From Microvelia longipes (Eukaryota > Arthropoda > Insecta > Hemiptera > Veliidae), in assembly GCA_018340805.1 (NCBI GenBank), contig JACMZG010001911.1, forward strand, positions 51,312,124-51,376,123: a stretch of DNA of 64,000 nt, read 5' to 3'. The notes under the pieces are model-generated. The model ran no database searches. It saw only the letters and a program-made list of their open reading frames with translations, and was not told the origin of the DNA. Made by a program: the position numbers and the translations under genes. Below are positions 34,681 to 46,990 of the stretch, one piece after another (within the stretch, counting starts at the first letter, position 1; each line of letters begins with the position of its first letter).

Positions 34681-37600
34681 TTATTTGACTTCAGAGATCG
34701 TCCTTTGTCTTATTTTGATATCCTCAGATTCTTTTTTTTATAAGAGATGTTCCTATAAGGTTTATGAATTGTTATTGTTTTAATGTTAATAATGAATGCA
34801 CTTATTTCAAACATACGTAATTAAATGGGAACTTGGCATACCTGTTTTAAAAATTGGTAGAAATTTTAGTTACTTTAACCTATTTAAATAATTAGTTAAC
34901 GTGGGTCTGTTTTGATTAAATTTTGATTTCTCCCCGAAAACTCACTGATTAACCAAATTCACTGCTCTAACCCACACATGACTTAACCAACACTGACTCT
35001 GTACCACAAAAGTGGCTGTCGTATTCTTTTCTCCTGCATGTGCTCACAGTTCTCCTTGTAGAACTGCTTCTCCACTCTGCCCATGCATGACTTAAACAAA
35101 CTATAATTTACCCCAAAAGTTTATAGATAACACGACAGCTTTTTTATCTAAAAAATACTATTAACAGTTGGACTTTATTAAAGTAACATAAAACGTTAAT
35201 CGTAAAAGTGGATGTCATAAGCACAAAGAATGCGAAAATAGGTTTATGTTACTAATGAGATAATAGTTTATTTATGATCTGGTCCTGCCTACCTATTTAC
35301 AATTAACTAACTAACTTTAATCCTAACTGTGTGAGCTCCGTCCCTATGACTAACAGTCCAACCTGTGGTCCCTATCTTGCAAAGCAGCCTTAACCCCCTC
35401 CCTATGACTCTACTGATTTGACTTATGTTAAATCATCTATATTGAACTAAAAAAACTTTTATTAAACCAAATAACAAACATGGCAAGAATTCATATTTCT
35501 TAATTCTATGTAGCTTTGGCTGTGTTCTTAATTTAGAAAATTGATTTTACCCCTAAACACTTGACTCTAACCCCAAAACACTGACTCTAGCCCCAAACAC
35601 TTGACTCCCTAACCCCTAAACACTGCTTCTAACCCCTTCCCTACAACAAAGCTGCTCTCGGCTGTCACTATAACCCGGGCTGCTTACAACACCCGGCTGC
35701 CCATCAACACCAGCCAACCCTGCAGCTACATCTTCAAACGGCTCTGCCACATTTCACAACGGCTGCCCACTCAACACAGGCGCCACAGCTACTCTGCCCC
35801 AGTACCTGACTCTCACCCCCGACCCCAAACCCATTGTTTTTTTTTACTCTTAATACTGGTATTATTTACTTTATTTTTACCATTCTTTTCTGATTTTGCA
35901 GTTATTAAAATATTTTCTAGGTTTCTTTGTAACATCCATTCAGATCTGTTAATAAAGAACAAACATACTTGTTTTAGTAAATAGTTAAATCTTTTATAAG
36001 ATAATTAAAAACTGAATTTTGATATAAACAATAGCGGGTTATCTAATAAAATATAGTTTAATAACTACTTAAATTTCAATTATTGTGCTTTCTCATAAAT
36101 CTCAGACAAAACAGATTTATGTTAATATGTAATACATTAGCACAGGTCATTAAGGTTTATTTCTTTAGTATAGCATGATTATTTGAGATTAACAATTCTT
36201 TATCTAACTATAAACAGATTTTTAATAACATACAACAGCTTATTGTTGCTGGGTGATGGAGATTTAGAAATCAATTTATGGAAATTCTACTATTTATGCT
36301 TATATATTAAAAAGTTGATTTATCCCGGCTTAACTCTGTCTTAACCTTTCAATTACTCTTATCCTCTCATAACTTCTGTCTACCCTCAAAAAAATACTTG
36401 ATTTACCTCCTCCCATCATACAAAGTGCCTTTGATCTATGCTCCAATTCATCAACTCCCGGTCTGCACATCACTCCAGCTTTGCGTTACATCATCTTTCG
36501 GTGTCCACACTCATAACCCGGGCTGCATTCTCTACATCCTGCTGCATTTCATTTTCTATTTTTGTCATTTTAAATCGGTCTTACCATTATGATAGGACCA
36601 TTTTATTGAGGTTTGATCTTTGTTTGATTGTGAAATAAGTTCATGTAAGAGTTTGATATCAAGGCCCTATATTCGTTTCTGTGTTGCAGTTTTACACTCT
36701 TCAATTAAAGATGAATGCTACTGCTTTGTTTTTTCTTTAATACAAGGTGATTACGTTCAATAACTTTCATTAGCAACTATTCTGAGGAATCNGTCTTAAA
36801 AATTCTAAACCTAATTTATTTGACAGAGATCGATCCCTTTTGTCTTATTGATATCCTCAGATTCTTTTTATTTTATTAAAGAAATTGTCCATCCCACATG
36901 GTATGATGAATTGTTAATTTAATGTTATAATGAATGTCACCTTAATCAAACACTAAGTAATAAAGAGAACTTGGCAATACCTTTTAAAACATGGATAGAA
37001 AATATAAAGTATATTATAACCTAATTAAAAATAAATTAAAGAATAAACAGTGGTATGATTTTGATTAAAAATGATTCTACCCCGAAAAAACACTGACTCT
37101 AACCCAAAACACATGGACTCCTAACCCACAACACGACTCTAACCCAAACACTGCACTCTAACCCAACAAAAAGTGGCTCAGGATTCTTCTTCTCCCTGCT
37201 GCCTCAGCAGTTCCTCCTTGTAGACTGACTTCTCCAACTCTGCCCCCATGCACTGGACCTAATAATCAAAACATATAATTTACCCCCAAACAGTATAAAA
37301 TAAACACAGTACACGCTTTTTTATCTAAAAAAATAAACTAGTACACATCTTTGACATATTTAAAGTTAAAAATAAAAGTTAATCGTAAAAAAGTAGGATG
37401 TCAATTAAGCAAACAAGAATTGAGAAAAAGTTATGTTACATTTAATAAAGACTAAATAAGTTATATTTTAATAGATTCTTGCGGTCCCTTAAGCCTACCT
37501 AACCAAAATAACTAAACTAACAAACCTTAACTAGTGGAGCTCCCGTCCCTAACTGACCTAGTCCCAACTGGATCCCTATCTTTGCAAAGCAGCCTAACCC

Positions 37601-39110
37601 ACCCCTCCCTATTGACTTAACTGATTTTAGACCTTATTAAATATAACATTGAACTAAAAGACTATAGTTATAAAACTATAATAAAAAACATGGCAAGAAT
37701 TACTTTTATATTCATTAGCTGTGGCTGTGTCTATTAAATTTAGAAAATTGATTTACCCCTAAAACACTGACTTAACCCAGAAACACTGCCACTCTAGCCC
37801 CAAAACACTGACCTAACCCCAAAAAACACTGACTCTACCCCTCCCCCCACAACCAAAGCTTGCTCATCGGCTGTCACATCATCAACCCGGCGGCCCACAT
37901 CAAACAACCCGGCTGCCAACATCAACAACCCAGCCAACCCTGCAGCGTACATCATTCAACCAACCCGGCTGCCACATCAACAACCCGGCTGGCCACAGCT
38001 TACTTCTGCCCCTATACCACTGACTCTAACCACCCCGAAAACCCCCAAAACCATTGTTATTCTTAATTACTTCATTAATACTGGTATGATTTACTTCATA
38101 TTTTTTACCCATATCTTTCTGATTTGCCAAGTTATTCTTAAATATTTTTAGTATTCTTAGTAACATCCATTAAGAATTGTTAAAATAAAAAAAAGAACAA
38201 TATTGAAGTAAAGAAAAAATCTTTGATAAGAAAAAAAAAAACTGAATTTTAGGAATAAAAACAATAGAGAGAACTAAATAAAATAAATTAGTTTTAAAAA
38301 AATAACTTCCAAAAGATAAATAGTGCTTACAAAAAATCTCAAGACAAAACAGATTTATTTGAAATAATGTAAAAACAGATAGCACAGGAATCATTAAAGG
38401 AAGTAAAGGCAAGATTAAATATGAGATTAAACATTTAATTCTAACCTATAAACAGAAAATCAAACTATGAACAATACAGCTTACGGTCTGCGCGGAACTC
38501 CCTCGTGAAGATTTAGAACTAACCAATTCTTGAACAATTCTTACATATTATCTATAAATGTTAAATTAAAAGGATTCTACCCCGCAAACACTGACTCTAA
38601 CCCACAAACACTGACTCTAACCCAAAAACACTGACTCCTATCCCCAAGAACACTGCTCTATCCCCAAAAAGACACTGACTCTAACCCCAAAAACACTGAT
38701 TTACCCTCCCCCCCACAACAAAAGCCTGCTCTCGGCTGCCACATCATCAACCCGGCTGCCACATCAACAACCCGGCTGCCACATCACACAACCCCAGCCA
38801 ACCCTGCAGCTACATCATCAACACCCGGCATGCCACTCAAACAACCCGGCTGCCACTTCATCAACCCTGCTGCATTCACCCTCTCAGGGTTCAATATTAA
38901 AACAACTCTACATATCATGATAAGGACCATAATATGAGGAGTGATCCGTTGTTAGATTGAAAAAAGATTATGAAGAAGTAAGAAAAGGCCCCTTACCAAC
39001 GGTCTTGGTTGAGTTCATCTCAGTTAAAGATGAAGGCTACGCAGTTTTTTTAATACCAAAAGGAGAATAAGTCAAAAAACTATTAGGCACGATTACTGAG
39101 AATCATAGTA
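34680..39110 (+). repeat. ~2.1-2.2 kb tandem duplication (two copies plus a partial third) with internal minisatellites
   Basis: Landmarks recur in the same order: TTGATATCCTCAGATTCTTT (34,719 and ~36,850), GGGAACTTGGCATACC-type (34,828 and ~36,966), CTATCTTGCAAAGCAGCCT (35,370 and ~37,577) and ACATGGCAAGAATT (35,478 and 37,688). A partial third copy from ~38,570 has the minisatellites and the ATTAAAGATGAA-type end. Inside each copy are two short tandem repeats: AAACACTGACTCTAACCCC (~19-20 bp) and CAACCCGGCTGCCACATCAT (~20-21 bp). Indels are frequent and G/C runs vary in length. The CCCGGCTGCC repeat is the most GC-rich sequence in this part of the window. No protein-like ORF was found; the Pro/His/Ser ORF at 37,860 is repeat-derived. 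Confidence 0.75.
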
Positions 39111-39539
39111 ACTTATACTAAATATTATTATCAGAGACACACTAATTCAGATCAACCATAAAAAATTTTAAAATTTTTAAACAATTTCGTAAAAATTTCT
39201 TGAATTAAAAAAGTAATCATTAATAAACATCGGGGTTAAATTAAAAGATCTACCCTCTCCCTATAATCAGCTAATATAATTTTAGATTTCATTTGCAATC
39301 TGAGTTCTTGTTAGGAAAATTAGAATATCGACAGATTAAATTCAAAAGAATAACTGAAATACCTACAAATAGTACATGAAAAATGTAAAACTTACATTTG
39401 TAATCAAAAGACATTTTAATTATGATTTAGTCTGAGTTCTTGAGTAAAAAACCTGAATATTAATCAGATGCATTTTTAACGTGAAATTGCTACTTGATAT
39501 AGTTCTGACTTTATTTAATTTAATACTTAATAACTACTC

Positions 39540-40410
39540 ACACTCGCAAAACCCCATTGCCAAATATTTGGCCATTTAGGCCACATCAGCTTCAACAGCC
39601 CCCTAAACCCTATTCCCTAATTTTGGCAATTTGAGCCTTTATAACATCAGCTTCAACAGCCCCCTAACCCCTATTCCCTAATTTTTTGGCAATTTGAGCC
39701 ATAATATTCACACCACATTCAGCAGCCCCCTAAACCCCGTTCCCTAATTTTTTTGCAATTTCAGCCATAATATTAAATCAGCATCAACAGCCCCCTAAAC
39801 CCCATATTCCCTAGCCCCAATAATAAGTAAGTAAGTATAACATTATATATAAATGATACTTAGAAAAAATAGATGACAGAACTCGGGGCTGACTTCTCCC
39901 TCCATGTTTTTTCCAAATTCATCTGATCTACTGGTCTTCCAAAGCTTCAAAGACCCAGCGTCTGGAAGATAAAATTAAACAATTAATCGCTCGATGAGGC
40001 GAAATAACTTTTTGTTTGAAAGAATCCAATAAATATTCTTATATAATATTAATTTATTAAAAAAAACAACTTTAACTTAGATATTTTTGTTAATTTAACC
40101 ACAAATTATTTTGCCTGCATCAAGCGTTTTTCTGAAATAGGGAACAAGAGAAAATTAAAAATAAAATATAAAAAATTTTGGCCATACATTAAAATATCAG
40201 CTTTGAAAGCTCCCTTTACCCCCATTCCCTAATTATTGTTTAGCCATATTTCATCAGCTTCAACAGCCCCCTAAACCCAATTCCCTAATTATTGCCAATT
40301 TTAAGCCATATTTAATCAGCTTCAACAGCCCCCTAAACCCAAATCCCTAATTATTTATCATTCTAAGCCACATATCATCAGCTTTGACTGCCCCCTTAAC
40401 CACCCCATTC
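39540..40410 (+). repeat. ~65-70 bp tandem repeat in two clusters
   Basis: At least eight copies of a unit with CATCAGCTTCAACAGCCCCC, TAAACCCCATTCCCTAATTT and TTGGCAATTTGAGCCATA, in clusters at ~39,540-39,820 and ~40,190-40,410. The clusters are separated by a piece related to 40,460-40,760. Copies differ mostly by small indels. Confidence 0.8.
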
Positions 40411-40455
40411 TTAGAATATTTGTTTTGTTATAAATAACACAATAAATAAAGAAAA

Positions 40456-40815
40456 ATGATACTCATTAGATACAGATTTGACTCATTTGTTTCTTCAAAT
40501 AATCTTCTCGTTTCTTCCAAAGCTTTGAAGTCATATAAAGAAAAAATCTTCCAGCATCTGAAAGATATAAAAGAAACTATTAATCACCAGATGGGGCAAA
40601 ATAACAAGTGGTTTTTTAAAATGACCCCCAAAAAAATTTGCAATATCTTTTTTCCAAATAAAGAGAAAATTACTATGAAATTAGTCGGTCATTTACAACC
40701 ACGAGTTATTTTGCCCCATCCGGTGTTTTTTCTGAAGGCAAAAGAAGGCAAAATTTATTTTTCTTCTTATCCATACAAGTAATTTACAGCGTGCCATTGT
40801 AAATTACTTGTACGT
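40456..40815. mobile_element. Inverted-repeat element (MITE-like), related copy at 39,900-40,150
   Basis: CACCAGATGGGGCAAAATAA at ~40,585 pairs with TTATTTTGCCCCATCCGGTG at ~40,708. At its outer right side a perfect hairpin (TACAAGTAATTTACA at 40,774-40,788 against 40,798-40,812) follows. A diverged relative at 39,905-40,140 keeps the order CTTCCAAAGCTTCAAAG, CGATGAGGCGAAATAAC and ATTATTTTGCCTGCATCAAG. A 108-codon ORF spans the element but has no recognisable domain and is not conserved in the relative, so I do not call it a gene. Confidence 0.5.
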
Positions 40816-40977
40816 ACAGTTTTTACTGTGGCCAATAAAACTAATTGAAGAAAAATAAATTTAACATAAGAATAACAAATAAGCACTGTTTTATAGTGTT
40901 CCATGGAGTTATTCTTATAAAGAATTGGTTAGTAAAGTAAAAATACAAAAATAATAACATGCTTATTGTATTAATTG

Positions 40978-41025
40978 TTGGTTTTAACAATTTTATTACT
41001 TTCTAATAAAATTGTTAAAAACCAA
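40978..41025. repeat. 21-22 bp hairpin
   Basis: TTGGTTTTAACAATTTTATTA, five bases CTTTC, then the reverse complement with one extra A. Its likely origin is a transposon inverted repeat; no function is implied. Confidence 0.7.
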
Positions 41026-42585
41026 TTCCTAATGTGTGGGGTGTAGGGTTAGTAGTGTTGTATTCATCCGTACATGCATTATAAGACTTCAATCAACTAT
41101 CAAACTTTATATCTTCCTTAGTTAAGGACCTCGGAATATCAATATTAAAGACTAATTTTTAAAGACCTCGGACGATTGCTTCAGCAAGCGCCTGCCTTTA
41201 AAATATTAGAACTTAAAATTGATATTTGCCTTAAACTATGGAGAAATTTGTTTAATGTCAAATGAAATCCTATTGATAAAAAAAGCATAAAAATAATATC
41301 GAATTATATCAGATATATTGGTTGCTTATTCATCAAATATAAGACTTAAGGTTCAGCACATTTTATAGAAAGTACCTGAAAATGGACTAAACCCCCACCC
41401 TAAAACTGGGGCCAACACACCAGTGTTCTGAACATATATAAAATCCACAAATCATCTTCCTACCTAACCCTACCCGGGAACCAATGGTATATTACCATCG
41501 CCCAATGGTTCAATTTACGGCTGACATGTCGATGAAGTGTGGATATATAAGGAGATAAATGAGTCATAACCCTGAGTCCCTAACCTACCCGCCGCGCCTA
41601 ACCATGAAATAATATTTCGGCTTAAACAACGGGTCATGAAACAAGTATCTCCTAATAAAAAGTGTATGGGTGCCTGATCAGAAGGTTTTTATAATGCTTA
41701 TAAAGTATATGCGATTTTATTAGAAAAATAACGAAGCACGAAGTTAGTAACTTTTTATCAGTTACTACAGTGAAATTAGACATTTGACTTAAAACCGGAA
41801 ACATTCTGAACAAGCCAATGGGTTAGTTTGTTTCATAAATAATGTATAGTGTTTAAAAGAAATAAAACTAGCCAAAATAGAAAGTGTACATATTTAATTT
41901 TTTCATCTAACTAGTTTAACTAAACAAAATTGAAATTTATAAATATGTATAAAAATTACAAAAACACAGTTAAAAGCTACAAAAATTTTAACAGATATCA
42001 GCGCTAGCGATGACCACTGCCGACGACAGCCTAGTTCAAAGACTGTCGTACCAAAATAAAACAACAATGTTACCATAAATATCATAAGAGACGTATGCTT
42101 CGGTCGGGCTATAGGCAGTTACAATCACTACGTCACTCCCCACAGCCCCCAAAAAGCGTGACTGCAGTATTTATGCTAACATTGTGTCTAAGTCAGCCCA
42201 CAATCCCAAACCAGGCAAATCCCGACAGTGATCACCTATAGATAATATCCATACTACAATGTGCTGATGTGTTTTATAATACATAACGAACCAATCGGCG
42301 TCCTCTTGAAGATCTTGTAGGCCTAGGCAGGTCGATAAAACCAAGACTGAAAGGTTAGTGTCAATTGGTTAGATCGGAACCTGATTACTTATCTTTAAAA
42401 ACTGAAACGGCGATCCCACGGAGGAAGCTCTCCAGCGAAGGTTGACACAGATAAAGCGAACGAAACAGGAGCAAAATCCGATCCTGCGAAAAAAAATCTC
42501 TGTTAAATATGAAAGTAAATAACTAACATTTATTAAGGGTTAGACAAGAGGTAAATGAAACTTACTTCACACATCTATCTTTAAC
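41026..42585. other. Non-coding, no recognised feature
   Basis: Mixed sequence with some GC-richer patches (41,370-41,620; 42,110-42,470) that have no recognisable coding content on either strand. They may be old transposon pieces. Confidence 0.4.
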
Positions 42586-42589
42586 CTAT

Positions 42590-42731
<142 letters not shown>

Positions 42732-42849
42732 CAGACTAATTATTAGAGTTATAGGATACAAGGGTTCTTACCATTGCTTGGGTGGCTTGGGTACCATAAC
42801 GATATGCTGGTGAAAAAGAGATATTATATTATTATTATTCTCTATTTTG

Positions 42850-42969
42850 GCATAGAGATATTTTTAGAAGATAAGCCCTATAGATTAAATTTTAAAACAT
42901 CGAAAAAGTAACCTGACCACTTTCGAGACCCTTTTTGGGGTATACATTCTTCATTACATATACAATACA

Positions 42970-43017
<48 letters not shown>

Positions 43018-43309
43018 TAGAGGGGACATATAGCCTATCTAAATACATTGGAAGTGCCTAAAACATCGTTCTGGGGCTCTCAGGGTCCAATTGAGGGTTC
43101 AATGGGGTGTAACCTCATTGAAACCTCCTTCAAGAGTGAGTTTAGGTTATAATAAATCAATTGTTTTAGGCTTTCCGCACATTGTTTGTAGTTTGATTTC
43201 TATTTTACCGTACTTCTACTGATTATTTGATTATGGTTTTAGCGCAGGTAGTATATAATATTTGTTCCAAATTAAACCATAGGGCCCCTCTAGTAATAAT
43301 ATCTCTATG
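42850..43309. mobile_element. MITE, family A copy 1 (~460 bp, long TIRs)
   Basis: Starts CATAGAGATAT and ends ATATCTCTATG. The left arm continues to AACATCGAAAAAGTAACCTG and ACCACTTTC. The right arm carries the reverse complement of AGAGGGGCCCTATGGTTTAA, but its deeper part is diverged. An internal (TA)n of ~45 bases lies at 42,970-43,016. The interior shares TAACCTCATTGAAACCTCCT and GCACATTGTTTGTAGTTTGA with copies 2 and 3. No ORF. No clear target-site duplication is visible. Confidence 0.75.
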
Positions 43310-43334
43310 GGTTATACGTTATATTAATCGTAGG

Positions 43335-43635
43335 CATAAAGATATTTACTAGAGGAGCCCCATTGGTTGAATTTTGAAACATCGAAAAAATTATCTGACC
43401 ACCTTCTCTTATATATATAATCAAATAATCAGTACAAAATTACAGTAACTTATATAGTAAAAACGTTAAAAATACAAATCATAAACAAACAATGTGCGGG
43501 AAACCGAAATATATGTAATTATTGTAACCTTAACTCTCTTGAAGGAGGTTTCAATGAGGTTACACAGAGCCCCAAAAAAGATGTCTCAGGCCTCTCAATG
43601 TATTGAGATAGGCTATGCCCCCCCCCATGATCGTA
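43335..43635. mobile_element. MITE, family A copy 2 (partial)
   Basis: Begins CATAAAGATATTTACTAGAG, continues through AACATCGAAAAAATTATCTG, and then runs through the family interior in the orientation opposite to copies 1 and 3 (CAAACAATGTGCGGGAAACC, GGAGGTTTCAATGAGGTTAC). It ends near GAGATAGGCTATGCCCC without a right TIR. It sits 25 bases after copy 1, so the two form a larger inverted pair. Confidence 0.65.
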
Positions 43636-44641
43636 GATTTAAGAGGTTACATTATAATAATGGGAAGAGGTATAGGTTATAGTAATAGTTATAAGTAATA
43701 ATAATAGTGGGTGTAATAGGTTACGTTACAGCAATAGTTATTGGTTATTGGAATAATAGAATAGTAATAAGTTTAAGTATTAGTACCAATACGTATAGAG
43801 CTAACAGCAATATTAGTATTAATAGTCGTAATATTTAAAGAAGTTATATTAGTAATTTTTAGCAGACATGCAAATAGAACAATTATAAAAGAAAATAGAA
43901 ATATTCAAAATGGCTAAAGAAAGTAAAATATATCCAACTCATATTACGATCTATTAACTAGTAGTTAATAGATGTATTAATTATTATGTATTTATTATTA
44001 TTATTATTAATTTTTAGTATTAACTAGAAATGTAGTTAAGTATTAATTAATTTAAAATTATATAGATTAAAACGAATAATAAAATATCCAGACTTACTTC
44101 ACTTCATCGGACATTCCGCTCTGCATGAAGGCTGAAGGCCGACTGACGAGAGTCGACCCTGCCCTCATTTTATATCCTACGGTGGCCTCGCCAACTTGGA
44201 ATTACGTAACAAATAATTATGAAATATTCTATTTTATTTATGATAAAATTTATTGATAATTATTTAGTAATATATTTTTACAATTAATTTTCATAATTAA
44301 TAATATTCTTTAAATATTAGACCAAAAACTAAAAAAATATGGATCATCTAATTTGATTAATGCGATGTATTTTTATTAAAATTGTCTAAATTATCTTAAA
44401 ACATAAAATAAATAATACTTTTTATTTTTTTTATTAAATATTATTTTGAAATTAATGATTTTTTTAGAAATTTGTCCGTTTATACCTCGAGCTAAGTAAC
44501 CTCCATCTTAAATTGAATTATATAAATACGACAAAAAGATTTGTAAATTAATATAATCAATTTATATTTAATTATCGTGACTATTTAAATTTTACAATTA
44601 ATTTTAATGTAACGTAATATTTAATAAATTTTCTTTTTGTG

Positions 44642-45045
44642 CATAGAGATATTTATTACTAGAGAACCCTTATCTGTTGAATTTCGGAACATCGAAAAAG
44701 TAAACTGAACACCTTCCATAGTCCATAAGAGTCACAGAGACTTATACTAGAGAATGCATAGCCTGTCTCAACACTTTAAAAAAACATCGTATTGGGGCTC
44801 TCAGGTACTCTGTGTAACCTCATTAAAACCTCCTTTAAGTGTAAGTTGGGGTTATAATAAATCTATTGTTTTCGGCTTCTCGCACATAGTTTGTGTTTTG
44901 ATTTGTATTTCTAACATTCCTCTATATAAGTTATTGTAATTTTGTACTGATTATTTGATTATATTTTTAGGGAAGGTGGTCAGGTTACTTTTTCGATGTT
45001 TCAAAATTTAACCAGTAGGGCCCCTCTAGTGATAATATCTCTATG
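44642..45045. mobile_element. MITE, family A copy 3 (~404 bp)
   Basis: The best-preserved copy. The left TIR (CATAGAGATATTTATTACTA to AACATCGAAAAAGTAAACTG, AACACCTTCC) and the right TIR (GGAAGGTGGTCAGGTTACTT to GATAATATCTCTATG) match over about 75 bases. The interior has GGGGCTCTCAGGTACTCTG and TAACCTCATTAAAACCTCCT. It is non-coding and presumably moved by a transposase encoded elsewhere. Confidence 0.8.
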
Positions 45046-46679
45046 ATAAAAGTAAGTTTAATGCAAGAAGTATACAACTTGTAAGTAAAATAATTTTTTT
45101 GTTTTGACTTTTTACAATTTAGATAGACTAAACCAGAGACTATAGATACTTAAACAGTAAGACTGTCGACTCAATGGTGGGAAAATTTGGATTCCGGTCG
45201 ACACTAGCGCGGCGGGGGACCTACCTTTCAATTGGGTGGGCATGTCTCGATTTCCCGCTTTTTGCCCACAGTCAGTTTGAAATTAAATTTTTATACTTTG
45301 TATAGTTATACTTGTAACTAACCCTACCACTTTCATCTTCCACATAACACTTTTGATTATTTTTAAGTTTTTCATTCAAGTAATTTATTAATTTAATTGA
45401 TTCAATCAGGTAATAATGAAATAGTGGCTAACGTTTACACGTGCTAGAAGATAGATTTTGGCATTTAATGCAACCTGTATTTTAATTACATTGGAAAAAT
45501 GCGCACATGTGATGAAATGTAATTACCTGATAAAATCGACTAAATCAATAATTAATTAAATGAAATTTACTTATTTGCCATCAGTAACGTTCTCTGGAAG
45601 TTTTAAAAAGGTTTCTATTTAGTTTTAATTTCCGAATTCTTGAAATACAGAACATGCAACGGCGAACCGTTTTTGTGAAAAATACATACAGAAAGCATTT
45701 TAAATAATAATAAATGTAGCTGTCATAACCAAGAATTGCAAGGTATTCATAAATTTAAATATTTAAATATAATCAGTCATTTTTGGAAAGCTATTGGGGT
45801 TAGTTCATGAGTTGTCCGCACCGGTCCGCCGCAGCGCTATTTTTAGTAGCTTGCGATAATCGAATCCAAACTTTTCCTCATTTAAGTTAACCCCCCCCCT
45901 GGACTAAACATCAATACATGAATGTTATGCGTTTAGCATGTACTCTAGTAAGGTAGGCTGACGACCCAAGAGCCAGATGCTTGCCCGTGTTTTAATAATG
46001 GAAGTATGGCTTGTTTACAATTTTTAGAAGTAGGTGGCGTGTTTGTCAAAAATGTTCGATGAAGCAAAAAGAAATTTTTAATATAAACACATTTTTTATG
46101 CAAAATCTTACAGTTATGACCATTTTCCATGGAACACATGTCTTCTTTTTTGAAAATTACAGCTGGAAAACACTTAAAAAAATTGATTTCAAGAATGTTC
46201 GTTGGAGCAAATTAGGAGGAGTAGGGGATTTGCTCCAGTGGCCGTTTGTGACATTGAACATTTGCGTCAACGGAGGCGACTCAACAAACAACAGAAGAAT
46301 TAAAACGAAGAAGAAATATTTCAAAACATGATTGATAACGATTTTTAAAAATAATTTTCTACTTCATACATTTACAATTTAATACTGTACGCATTTTTCT
46401 ATTTATAAAACTTTGCTTTTACGTTTTACTTTACTATTTAATAGATGTAGATTTTTTAGAAAAACTATTGTATTAAGTAGGATCAAACTAAGCGTTAGTG
46501 TGGCGATACGTTTATGTGGCTTGTGATGTGACTTAGTCAAGTTCTGTTCAACTTATTATCAGCTTTAACTTTGGAGGTACTTAAGTCTGTCTACTGTTTA
46601 TTAAATATTAGAATTAGCAGAGTGTTTTCTTTCTTTATGGAAGATTAATAGAAGCAATCAATTATTTAATAGATCTAAA

Positions 46680-46990
46680 GTGATGTAAAAAAGAGAAGTC
46701 AGCGGTTGAAACAGTGTTCAGACTCCCTTCACCTGGTTCTGAGCAAATTTTGTCAATTTAGTTCCCCGAAAATCTTCTTTTCACTGCAACATATTCCGCC
46801 ACCCTGCCAATTTCCACTAGCCGTAACAATCGGCTCATACGGCTTTATTTTTTACGTAAAAAAATTATATCAAATAAAGTGATGTAAAAAAGAGTAGTCG
46901 GGCGGTAGAGTGAGTGTTCCGACTCCCACCCCTAGATAGCCAGCTTACATTCAAGAGGAGTCTAGTTCGACTTCTATGTCAGCGCCACTT
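46680..46990 (+). mobile_element. SINE-like repeat, two direct copies
   Basis: AAGTGATGTAAAAAAGAG followed by AGTCGGGCGGTAGAGTGAG and GTGTTCCGACTCCCA occurs at 46,878; a diverged copy is at 46,677. The second copy has TAGTTCGACTTCT ~55 bases on, which resembles a tRNA-type B box, and GGCGGTAGAGTGAG weakly resembles an A box. A reverse-strand relative at 47,975-48,052 reads GGGAGTCGGAACACTGCCTC. Placement as a tRNA-derived SINE is inference. Confidence 0.45.

Noticed and set aside
37860..38066. Pro/His/Ser-rich ORF
   Set aside because: It is the translation of the CAACCCGGCTGCCACATC minisatellite.
40456..40782. 108-codon ORF as a gene
   Set aside because: It lies within an inverted-repeat element, has no recognisable domain, and the related copy at ~39,900-40,150 does not keep the frame.
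46011..46331. 106-codon ORF as a gene
   Set aside because: It overlaps a dispersed repeat shared with 30,160-30,240 and has no motif or supporting splice signal.
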